A DNA stretch of 5,707 bases from the NCBI GenBank assembly GCA_020438665.1, contig JAGQUE010000349.1, positions 1 through 5,707 of the forward strand, written 5' to 3'. The position numbers and the translations under genes were made by a program. The stretch is from Nocardioidaceae bacterium (GTDB taxonomy: Bacteria; Actinomycetota; Actinomycetes; Propionibacteriales; Nocardioidaceae). The notes below the pieces were generated by a model. That model worked only from the letters and a program-made list of their open reading frames with translations, made no database searches and was not told the origin of the DNA. Within the stretch, counting starts at the first letter, position 1. The number at the start of each line of letters is the position of its first letter. This document shows, in pieces, positions 1 to 5,525 of the stretch.

Positions 1-332
1 ACCTCGATGTAGGGCTCGTAGCCGGCGACCATGAAGCACGTGTGGGTCAGCTTGTGGACCTGATCGGTCACGTTCTCCGCGACCAGCGGCGCGGAGTTAC
101 CGACGTTGGTGACCGCGATACCGGAGCCCATGTCGATGAAGGAGTTGCCGTCGGCGTCGACCAGGACGCCACCGCCACCGGCGACGATGAACGCGGGCAG
201 TCCCGTCGCGACGCCGTCGGCGACGTACTGCTGCTTGGCGGCCAGGCGCGCCAGGGACTCGGGGCCGGGGATCTCGGTGACAAGGCGGCGCTCCTGGGGG
301 AGCGAGGGGCCGCCGATGGGTGCGTCGGTCAT
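1..332 (-). CDS. gabT: 4-aminobutyrate aminotransferase, N-terminal part (cut by window edge)
   Basis: This is the first 110 codons of a class III, PLP-dependent aminotransferase that would transfer the amino group of 4-aminobutyrate to 2-oxoglutarate, giving succinate semialdehyde and glutamate in the cytoplasm. The visible part matches the N-terminus of actinobacterial GabT: a leader with TEIPGPES (residues 19-26), the strand VLVDADGNSFIDMGSGIAVT (56-75), NVG (76-78), then VHKLTHTCFMVAGYEPYIE (92-110). Family members are about 430-450 residues, so roughly three quarters, including the PLP lysine, lie beyond the left edge. The ATG at 332 is preceded by no convincing ribosome binding site, but a TANNNT hexamer sits 7 nt upstream, which fits a leaderless start. 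It lies 64 bp after the protease gene on the same strand. A related omega-aminotransferase (for example for 5-aminovalerate or diamines) cannot be excluded from the N-terminus alone. Confidence 0.85.
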   Translation of the reverse strand, partial: MTDAPIGGPSLPQERRLVTEIPGPESLARLAAKQQYVADGVATGLPAFIVAGGGGVLVDADGNSFIDMGSGIAVTNVGNSAPLVAENVTDQVHKLTHTCFMVAGYEPYIE

Positions 333-339
333 GGCGGTC

Positions 340-369
340 AGCCTAAGGGGCGGACTGCTGCGGTTTCCA
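340..369 (-). promoter_or_regulatory. Candidate gabT promoter, leaderless type
   Basis: On the minus strand a TAGGCT hexamer (345 down to 340) matches the actinobacterial -10 consensus TANNNT. A TGGAAA hexamer (369 down to 364, four of six matches to TTGACA) lies upstream with an 18-bp spacer. The -10 ends 7 nt before the gabT ATG at 332, so transcription would begin at or next to the A of the start codon. That agrees with the lack of a ribosome binding site in front of gabT. The assignment rests on motif and spacing only. Confidence 0.5.
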
Positions 370-396
370 GCGTGGTCCCCGCTTCGGACGACGGAA

Positions 397-1353
397 TCAG
401 CGATTCAGCTGCGGGCTGGCCAGATAGGAGCCCAGCCCGATATAGCCCGGGTCCACCCCCAGGGCCTGCGCGAGGGACAGCGACCAGTCATACATGAACC
501 CGAGGGCGTTGGTCTGGAACACCAGGAGGAGCAACAACAAGAACCCCCAGCCGCGCACCGGAGCCAGGGCCGTGCGCACGGAGGCGGGGAGCCAGGGCTC
601 CACCGCGCCATAGCCATCGAGGCCCGGCACCGGCAGGAGGTTGAGGATCACGATGACGACGAGCACGAAGCCGAGAAATGCCAGCGCCGACGAGAGCACC
701 CAGTTGGCGTCGAGGACGCCGGTGCTCACGATGCCCAGGAGGACCACGCCGTTCAGCAGGTTCATCAGCGGCCCAGCCACCGACACGGCGCTGGCCCAGC
801 CGCGGGACCGCAGCGCCGCGCGGTCGATCCAGACCGCCCCTCCCGGCAGCGGGAGGCCGCCGGCGAGCAGGAACAGGATCGGCAGTCCGAAGGACAGCAG
901 TGGGTGGGCGTACTTGCGGAAGTCCAAGGTGAGATAGCCCTGGTCCGCCACGGACCGGTCGCCGCCCCGGAACGCGACATAGGCGTGGGCCCACTCGTGG
1001 AGCGTGACCGACAGCAGCGCGCCCACGATGACGATCGCCATCGCCAGGGCTCTGACGACCAGCGAGCTCCGGGCGCCCTCGACGACGAAGGTCGCCGCGA
1101 CCAGGGCGAGGAAGACCCCGACGAGCGCATAGAACACCCAGCCGGGGCGGGTGAGCGGACCACGCGGCCTCGGTGAGAGAAGCGCTCGCCGGTTGGCTGC
1201 GACGGTGAGGTCGGCCGTCGGGTCGATCCCCGCATCGCACGCCGGGCAGTGGCTGCCCACGGGAGCAGGCTTGAGGCAGGCGCCGCACGCTGGGCGCCCG
1301 CAGCGCGTGCACGCCAACAGCGTCTCGGTCCCGGGGTGGAAGGCGCAGTCCAT
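397..1353 (-). CDS. Site-2 protease family (M50) membrane zinc metalloprotease with N-terminal B-box zinc finger
   Basis: A 318-residue polytopic membrane protein of peptidase family M50, which cleaves substrates within the membrane. Residues 1-40 form a small B-box-like zinc finger: C3, H6, C15, C18, C23, C26, H35, C36 and C39 are possible zinc ligands. A basic linker follows, then hydrophobic segments at about 71-90, 102-125, 153-170, 187-212, 219-240 and 266-283. The catalytic HExxH is HEWAH at 119-123, inside a membrane segment (H119 and H123 as zinc ligands, E120 catalytic). The third ligand is D246 in NLLPVPGLDG (238-247), and AGPLMN (193-198) matches the conserved GPxxN motif of the family. 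All active-site elements are intact, so it should be an active enzyme. No PDZ or CBS domain is present, so it does not look like the RseP or SpoIVFB class; substrates are unknown. It starts 49 bp after the ABC ATPase gene ends, and a TAGGCT hexamer 8 nt before its ATG suggests its own leaderless promoter. Confidence 0.88.
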   Translation of the reverse strand: MDCAFHPGTETLLACTRCGRPACGACLKPAPVGSHCPACDAGIDPTADLTVAANRRALLSPRPRGPLTRPGWVFYALVGVFLALVAATFVVEGARSSLVVRALAMAIVIVGALLSVTLHEWAHAYVAFRGGDRSVADQGYLTLDFRKYAHPLLSFGLPILFLLAGGLPLPGGAVWIDRAALRSRGWASAVSVAGPLMNLLNGVVLLGIVSTGVLDANWVLSSALAFLGFVLVVIVILNLLPVPGLDGYGAVEPWLPASVRTALAPVRGWGFLLLLLLVFQTNALGFMYDWSLSLAQALGVDPGYIGLGSYLASPQLNR

Positions 1354-1361
1354 GGGCTCGC

Positions 1362-1367
1362 AGCCTA
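1362..1367 (-). promoter_or_regulatory. Candidate -10 element of the M50 protease gene
   Basis: TAGGCT on the minus strand ends 8 nt before the ATG at 1353. It is the same hexamer, in nearly the same position, as the one in front of gabT. No good -35 lies 16-19 bp upstream, and there is no strong ribosome binding site between the hexamer and the ATG. A leaderless transcript is the simplest reading. The missing -35 keeps confidence moderate. Confidence 0.35.
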
Positions 1368-1402
1368 GAGCGGGCGCCCCGGGCCGCCCTCGTCGGGGAG
1401 GG

Positions 1403-2467
1403 TCAGTCGGCGACGACCAGGAGCGGCGTGGGCTCGACCGTCACCGACACCCGCTGGCCGGGGGAGAGGCGTACGGCGAGCGAGCTGGCCACTTGCGCCA
1501 TCACGTCCTGGCCGCCGTCGACCCGGCAATAGACGCGCGAGATCGGGCCGAGGAAGTTGACCGACACCACGGCGGCGTTGGCAGCGCCGTCGAGCGAGAC
1601 GACGACGGACTCCGGCCGCACCATCGCACGGCCGGTGCCGGAACCGATCGAACCCTCGATGGTGGGAACAGTGGCGCCGAGCACGGACGCGCTGCCGCCC
1701 GAGACCTGGGCGGGCAGCCTGTTGTTGAGCCCGACGAACTCGGCCACGAACCGGGTGGCCGGGTTGGCATAGAGCTCGGCCGGCGCCGCGATCTGCTCCA
1801 GGCGCCCCTGGCTCATCACGCCGACCCGGTCTGCGACGGCCAGCGCCTCCTCCTGGTCGTGGGTCACGAACAGGGTCGTGATGCCGACCTCGAGCTGGAC
1901 CCGGCGGATCTCGTCGCGCAGCTGCACGCGCACCTTGGCATCGAGGGCGGACAGCGGTTCGTCGAGCAGCAGCACCCGAGGCTCGATCGCCAGCGCCCGG
2001 GCCAGGGCGACACGCTGCTGCTGGCCGCCGGACAGCTGGTGGGCGTAGCGGTTGGCGTGCTCGGACAGCCCGACCAGCTCCAGAACCTCGGATCCTCGGC
2101 GATTGCGCGTGCCCTTGTCCTGGCCGCGCATCTTGAGCCCGAACGCGACGTTCTCGAGGACCGTCATGTGCGGGAAGAGGCTGTAGGCCTGGAAGACCAT
2201 CCCCATGTCGCGCTTGTTGGCCGGCACCCGGGTGAGGTCCTGGCCGGCGACCGAGACCGAGCCGGACGTCGCCTGGTCGAGCCCGGCCAGGATGCGCAGC
2301 GCCGTGGTCTTGCCGCAGCCGGACGGACCGAGCAGCGCGACCAGCTCGCCGGGTGCGATGTGCAGCGTGAGCCCATCGAGGGCCCGGACGGGTCCGTAGA
2401 CGCGGGTCAGGTCCGTCAGCTCGACGGCGACACCGTTCTGGGTGCGGGGGGCGTCGGTGGCGCTCAC
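1403..2467 (-). CDS. ABC importer ATP-binding subunit (PotA/FbpC/CysA-like, with C-terminal TOBE domain)
   Basis: A 354-residue cytoplasmic ATPase that powers the importer encoded just upstream. The nucleotide-binding domain covers about residues 14-245: Walker A GPSGCGKTT (47-55), Q-loop Q93, signature LSGGQQQR (145-152), Walker B VLLLDEP (165-171), D-loop SALD (173-176) and switch histidine H203. All catalytic residues are intact. The C-terminal portion, about 250-354, has the regulatory-domain/TOBE pattern, including VRPESV (283-288) and LSPGQRVSVTVEP (334-346). This architecture is typical of iron, polyamine, thiamine, aminoethylphosphonate and sulfate importers, so it does not identify the ligand. 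The GTG start at 2467 overlaps the stop of the preceding permease by 4 bp (GTGA) and follows a purine-rich site, AAGGAAGGAAG at 2484-2474, with 6 nt spacing. The frame stays open upstream to 2956, but that extension lies antiparallel in reading phase to the permease coding region and has no family resemblance. It is the last gene of the operon. Confidence 0.93.
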   Translation of the reverse strand: MSATDAPRTQNGVAVELTDLTRVYGPVRALDGLTLHIAPGELVALLGPSGCGKTTALRILAGLDQATSGSVSVAGQDLTRVPANKRDMGMVFQAYSLFPHMTVLENVAFGLKMRGQDKGTRNRRGSEVLELVGLSEHANRYAHQLSGGQQQRVALARALAIEPRVLLLDEPLSALDAKVRVQLRDEIRRVQLEVGITTLFVTHDQEEALAVADRVGVMSQGRLEQIAAPAELYANPATRFVAEFVGLNNRLPAQVSGGSASVLGATVPTIEGSIGSGTGRAMVRPESVVVSLDGAANAAVVSVNFLGPISRVYCRVDGGQDVMAQVASSLAVRLSPGQRVSVTVEPTPLLVVAD

Positions 2468-3252
2468 GCGACACTTCCTTCCTTGGTACGGCGGTCGCGG
2501 CTCACGTAGGAGAGAACCAGAAGCAGCAGCGCCACCAGGACGATGGACGCGAAGGCAGCGGCAACGGCGGCACGCGCCTCGACCTTGTAGATCGCCGCGA
2601 TCTGCACCGGCATGGTGAGGTAGTTCAGCAGCGAGGAGAAGGTGTACTCGCCGAGCACGAGCGCCACGGTGATCGTCGCGGCCGACAGGACGCCGCTGAC
2701 CACGTTCGGGAGCACGATCCTGACGAAGACCGTGGGCCAGCCGGAGCCGAGCGAGCGAGCCGCCTCCGACAGCGTCTTGACGTCGATCGACGACAGCGCG
2801 GCGTCGATGGAGCGGTAGGAGAACGGCAGCACGAGAACGACGTAGGGGAACGTGAGCGCGAGCGGGGTGTCGCCCGCGAACAGCGTCACCCAGGCCATCA
2901 CGTTCTTGATGCCGACCACGATCACCAGCGCGGGGATGGCCAGCGGCAGGAGGCACAGGAACTCGATGAGCCGGGTCGCGCCGGGGACCCGCAGCCTCAC
3001 CCAGATCATGGTCGGCAGGAGCAGGACGATCATCACGACCGCAGTCAGCACGGCGAGCTCGAGCGACGTCACGATCGACTGGCGCAGGGCCTCGTCGGCC
3101 ACCAGGGCCTGCCAGTCGGCCCAGGTGCGCTCACCGGTGGCCGGGACCTTGGTGCTGAAGTTGAGCATCGCCACGAGCGGGTAGGCGAAGAACGCGGCGA
3201 ACAGCACCAGCATGATCGCTCGGAAGATCCGGAAGCCTGCGGAGCGGTTCAC
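2464..3252 (-). CDS. ABC importer permease, second subunit
   Basis: A 262-residue inner-membrane permease of the binding-protein-dependent transport family, forming the translocation channel with the permease encoded just upstream. Hydrophobic segments lie at about residues 9-31, 61-85, 96-118, 132-145, 183-202 and 230-250. The cytoplasmic EAA loop that docks on the ATPase is clear: EAARSLG (163-169), followed by IVLP (179-182). The GTG start at 3252 is chosen because it overlaps the stop of the first permease by 4 bp (GTGA), has GAGG 8 nt upstream (3264-3261), and gives the expected family length of about 260-270. The frame is open to 3573, but that stretch is a shadow of the first permease gene. 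The product carries no ligand-specific mark. Confidence 0.92.
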   Translation of the reverse strand: MNRSAGFRIFRAIMLVLFAAFFAYPLVAMLNFSTKVPATGERTWADWQALVADEALRQSIVTSLELAVLTAVVMIVLLLPTMIWVRLRVPGATRLIEFLCLLPLAIPALVIVVGIKNVMAWVTLFAGDTPLALTFPYVVLVLPFSYRSIDAALSSIDVKTLSEAARSLGSGWPTVFVRIVLPNVVSGVLSAATITVALVLGEYTFSSLLNYLTMPVQIAAIYKVEARAAVAAAFASIVLVALLLLVLSYVSRDRRTKEGSVA

Positions 3253-4127
3253 TGCAGCCACCTCGCCGCCCGCTTCAGGTACCAGTTGTAGACCACCATC
3301 ACCAGGCTGACGATGACCACCATCTCCAGGGCCAGGGCATAGGCGAGGTTCTGCTGCCCGAGGACGACCTCGCTGGTGAGGGCCGCACGGATCATCAGGG
3401 GCAGGATGACCTGGCCCTGGCTCACCAGCACGGCGGCGGTGGCGTACGCCGCGAACGCGTTGGCGAACAGCAGCAGCGTCGACGCGAGGAACGGCGGGGT
3501 GAGGACCGGGATTCCGACCTCGCGCCAGAAGCGCCAGGTGCTGGCCCCGAGGCTGGTGGCGGCCTCGCGCCACTGGGGTCGTAGCCCCTCGAGCGCGGGC
3601 ACGAACACGATCACCATGAGCGGGATCTGGAAGTAGGTGTAGACGAGGATGAGCCCCGGCATGCCGTAGAGCCAGCCCGATCCGTTGAAGACGTCGTGGC
3701 CGACGATGTCGAACAGCAGGTTCGTGAGCAGGCCGGTGGGCCCGACCGTGACCATCCAGGCGAACGCGAGGGTCACGCCGCCGAACTGGGCGAGCACACC
3801 GCTGATCGAGATCGTCGCCCTGCGCAGCAGCCCGTCAGGGTTGCCGGAGAGCGCCAGATAGGCGAGCAGGGCACCGAGGAAGGCGCCGATGAGCGCGGTG
3901 CTCGCGGACAGCAGGATGCTCTTCCAGGTCGCCCGCAGCACCGTGGCCGTGAACAGCGTCTGCACGTTGCTGAGGGAGAAGTGGCCGTTCTCGACGAAAC
4001 CGTTGACGATCACCGTGAGCGTCGGCACCACGAGGAAGATGCCGACGTAGGCCAGGAAGGGCAGCAGAGCCAGGGACGGGCCGACGCGGAAGCGCCGACC
4101 CGTCCCCGACGTGGTGGTCAGAGCCAC
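3249..4127 (-). CDS. ABC importer permease, first subunit
   Basis: A 292-residue inner-membrane permease, partner of the subunit encoded next. After a basic N-terminal cytoplasmic tail (about 1-15) hydrophobic segments lie at about 19-42, 69-93, 110-127, 155-177, 213-234 and 264-282. The larger periplasmic loop between the first and second segments (about 43-68) is usual for the first permease of FbpB/PotB-type pairs. The EAA loop reads EAATSLG (188-194) and ends in GIPVLTP (205-211). The GTG start at 4127 lies 4 bp after the stop of the binding-protein gene. No good Shine-Dalgarno sequence is seen (the nearest AAGG is about 15 nt upstream), and no other start codon is nearby, so translation probably depends on coupling to the upstream gene. 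Confidence 0.91.
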   Translation of the reverse strand: MALTTTSGTGRRFRVGPSLALLPFLAYVGIFLVVPTLTVIVNGFVENGHFSLSNVQTLFTATVLRATWKSILLSASTALIGAFLGALLAYLALSGNPDGLLRRATISISGVLAQFGGVTLAFAWMVTVGPTGLLTNLLFDIVGHDVFNGSGWLYGMPGLILVYTYFQIPLMVIVFVPALEGLRPQWREAATSLGASTWRFWREVGIPVLTPPFLASTLLLFANAFAAYATAAVLVSQGQVILPLMIRAALTSEVVLGQQNLAYALALEMVVIVSLVMVVYNWYLKRAARWLQ

Positions 4128-4131
4128 GACG

Positions 4132-5262
4132 TCAGCCGACGGCCTTGGCCCAGTTGTCCGCCAGGTAGGCAGCAGCCTTGGTGGTCTGGTCGACCGACGG
4201 AATCACCGGCGTGCCGGAGACCTCGGGCAGGGCACTCCACAGCGCCTCGTCGATGGTCCCGGCCTGCGCCATCGCGTCGCCGCGGACCGGACGGGCACCG
4301 CCCTTGAGCCAGAGGTTCTGGCCCTCGTCGCTGTAGAGGAACTCCTCCCACAGGCGAGCGGCGGCCGGGTGCGGCGCGTCGACGTTGATGGCCTGGTAGT
4401 AGTAGCCCGCGACGACCGCCTCGGGCGGCACGACGGTCTTCCAGGTCGGGACGTTCTTCGCGGCGGCGGCGCCCAGGTAGTCCCAGTCGATGACGACCGG
4501 GGTGGTGCCCGCCTCGATCGTCGACGAGTCCGGGTCGACCGGCAGGAAGTTGCCGGCCTGCTTGAGCTTCTTGAAGAAGTCGACGCCCGGGGCGATGTCG
4601 TCGGCCGAGCCGCCGTTGGCGATCGAGGCCATCATCACGCCGCTGAACGCCGCTCCGGACTGGGTCGGGTCACCGTTCAGAGCGACCTTGCCCTTGAAGT
4701 CAGGACCGAGCAGGTCTGCGACCGAGGTCACGTCCGGGACCTTCGCGGAGTCGTAGCCGATGGACATGTAGCCGCCGTAGTCGTTGACCCAGGCGCCGTT
4801 CGCGTCCTTGAAGGCGTCCGGGATGTCCGCCCACGTCGCCACCTGGTAGGGCGCGTAGAGGGCGGTGTTGGCCAGCGCCACGGACTGACCGAGGTCGAAC
4901 ACGTCGGGAGCCCGGTTGGTGCCCTTGAGCTGGTTGGCGGCGTTGATCTCGTCCTGGGAGGCCGCGGTCGGCTGGGCCGAGTTGACCTTGATGCCGTACT
5001 TGTCGGAGAACGCGGTGATGATCTCGCCGTAGTTCGCCCAGTCCGGGGGCAGGGCGATGACGTTGAGCTCGCCTTCGGCCTGGGCGGCCTTGACCAGGTC
5101 GTCCATCGTGCCGAAGTCGGCGACCGAGGTGGCCTTGGCCGCGTCGACGCCGGAACTGGTGGTGTTGTCGGTCTTGTCCTTCTCGGGCGGGGCGCAGGCG
5201 GCAAGAGCCATGGCCGTGGTCGCTGCTGCGACGCCGAGGGTCAACCAACGAGAGCGCTTCAT
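4132..5262 (-). CDS. ABC importer substrate-binding lipoprotein (AfuA/COG1840-like extracellular solute-binding protein)
   Basis: A 376-residue secreted, lipid-anchored solute receptor that delivers ligand to the permease pair. It begins with a lipoprotein signal peptide: basic MKRSR, a hydrophobic core, and the lipobox LAAC (20-23) with C23 as the modified cysteine. A low-complexity linker follows (about 24-47). The mature domain starts near GELNVIALPPDWANYGE (64-80). It has typical periplasmic binding protein type II features: APDVFDLG (118-125), FKGKVALNGDP (189-199), TPVVIDWDYLG (253-263) and SDEGQNLWLKGGARPVR (311-327). The YYY at 287-289 recalls the tyrosine pairs of ferric-binding proteins, but I do not infer iron from it. 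The family includes receptors for iron, polyamines, thiamine and phosphonates, so the ligand is unassigned. The ATG at 5262 has GAAAGG 6 nt upstream (5274-5269). It is the first gene of a four-gene operon. Confidence 0.9.
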   Translation of the reverse strand: MKRSRWLTLGVAAATTAMALAACAPPEKDKTDNTTSSGVDAAKATSVADFGTMDDLVKAAQAEGELNVIALPPDWANYGEIITAFSDKYGIKVNSAQPTAASQDEINAANQLKGTNRAPDVFDLGQSVALANTALYAPYQVATWADIPDAFKDANGAWVNDYGGYMSIGYDSAKVPDVTSVADLLGPDFKGKVALNGDPTQSGAAFSGVMMASIANGGSADDIAPGVDFFKKLKQAGNFLPVDPDSSTIEAGTTPVVIDWDYLGAAAAKNVPTWKTVVPPEAVVAGYYYQAINVDAPHPAAARLWEEFLYSDEGQNLWLKGGARPVRGDAMAQAGTIDEALWSALPEVSGTPVIPSVDQTTKAAAYLADNWAKAVG

Positions 5263-5302
5263 GTTGGACCTTTCAAAGGGATGGGACTACATCGTCCGCG
5301 TC

Positions 5303-5321
5303 GGCGACGGATTCCGTCACC
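5303..5321. promoter_or_regulatory. Interrupted palindrome, candidate operator of the ABC operon
   Basis: A 6-1-6 perfect inverted repeat, GACGGA-T-TCCGTC (5306-5318), is extended by a further matched GG/CC pair on each side after one mismatch, giving a 19-bp near-palindrome. It lies 41-59 bp before the start codon of the substrate-binding protein gene. If the weak TACGTT hexamer at 5334-5329 is the -10, the palindrome would cover the transcription start, the usual place for a repressor site. An alternative is a small hairpin in the 5' untranslated RNA. The regulator is not identifiable. Confidence 0.4.
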
Positions 5322-5328
5322 TATCGGC

Positions 5329-5358
5329 AACGTAGCGGAATGAACGCGTCATGGATAA
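5329..5358 (-). promoter_or_regulatory. Weak candidate promoter of the ABC operon
   Basis: On the minus strand TACGTT (5334-5329) fits TANNNT, and TTATCC (5358-5353) lies 18 bp upstream as a poor -35 (about three of six matches). The surrounding 60 bp are the most A+T-rich part of the intergenic region, consistent with a promoter. A start near 5322 would leave a leader of about 60 nt with the palindrome at its beginning. The match is weak, so this is only the best candidate seen. Confidence 0.25.
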
Positions 5359-5469
5359 GTGGGGGAGGCAACGGTTTGGTTACTGCCGGGTGTGCAGCGG
5401 GTGACCGTCGGGCCTCCTCGGGGCGACGACAGCACGGTCCGCTGACCGACGCGCCGGGGCCGCTCGGCG

Positions 5470-5491
5470 CACCGGCCCGGTCGGGCCGGTG
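5470..5491. promoter_or_regulatory. Long GC-rich palindrome upstream of prpE
   Basis: A perfect inverted repeat with 10-bp arms, CACCGGCCCG and CGGGCCGGTG, separated by GT. It ends 34 bp before the prpE ATG at 5526. As DNA it could be a dimer-binding operator. As RNA on the prpE transcript it would form a very stable hairpin in the 5' leader, just before the ribosome binding site. No T-run follows on either strand, which argues against a classical intrinsic terminator. Which role applies cannot be decided from sequence. Confidence 0.4.
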
Positions 5492-5525
5492 GACGGTCGG
5501 GGCGTCGCGCGGCAGGGTGTGCGCC

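Noticed and set aside
394..406. GAATC-AGC-GATTC inverted repeat across the protease stop codon
   Set aside because: Arms of 5 bp with a 3-nt loop and no T-run are too weak to call a terminator.
106..1176. 356-codon open frame on the plus strand, opposite gabT and the M50 protease
   Set aside because: The H/Q/E/R-rich translation mirrors the hydrophobic membrane segments on the other strand; there is no family resemblance, and it conflicts with two clear genes.
1372..1389. GC-rich inverted repeat (GGGCG ... CGCCC) between the ATPase and protease genes, possible terminator
   Set aside because: Only 5 bp of stem around an 8-nt GC loop and no T-run; such repeats are common by chance at this GC content.
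1151..2509. 452-codon open frame on the plus strand, antisense to the ABC ATPase and the protease start
   Set aside because: It is rich in D, R, G, H and Q with no recognisable domain, and lies opposite two strongly recognisable genes. Long antisense open frames are expected in high-GC coding DNA.
2464..3573. Longer 369-codon version of the second permease
   Set aside because: The first 107 codons overlap the first permease gene out of frame and are not hydrophobic or family-like; the GTG at 3252 with its GTGA overlap is the natural start.
4111..5343. 410-codon open frame on the plus strand, antisense to the substrate-binding protein gene
   Set aside because: The V/G/D/R-rich composition without hydrophobic pattern or motifs is the reverse-frame shadow of the receptor gene.
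5263..5525. Possible riboswitch or small RNA in the divergent intergenic region
   Set aside because: Apart from the two palindromes I see no conserved riboswitch core or multi-helix pattern that I recognise.
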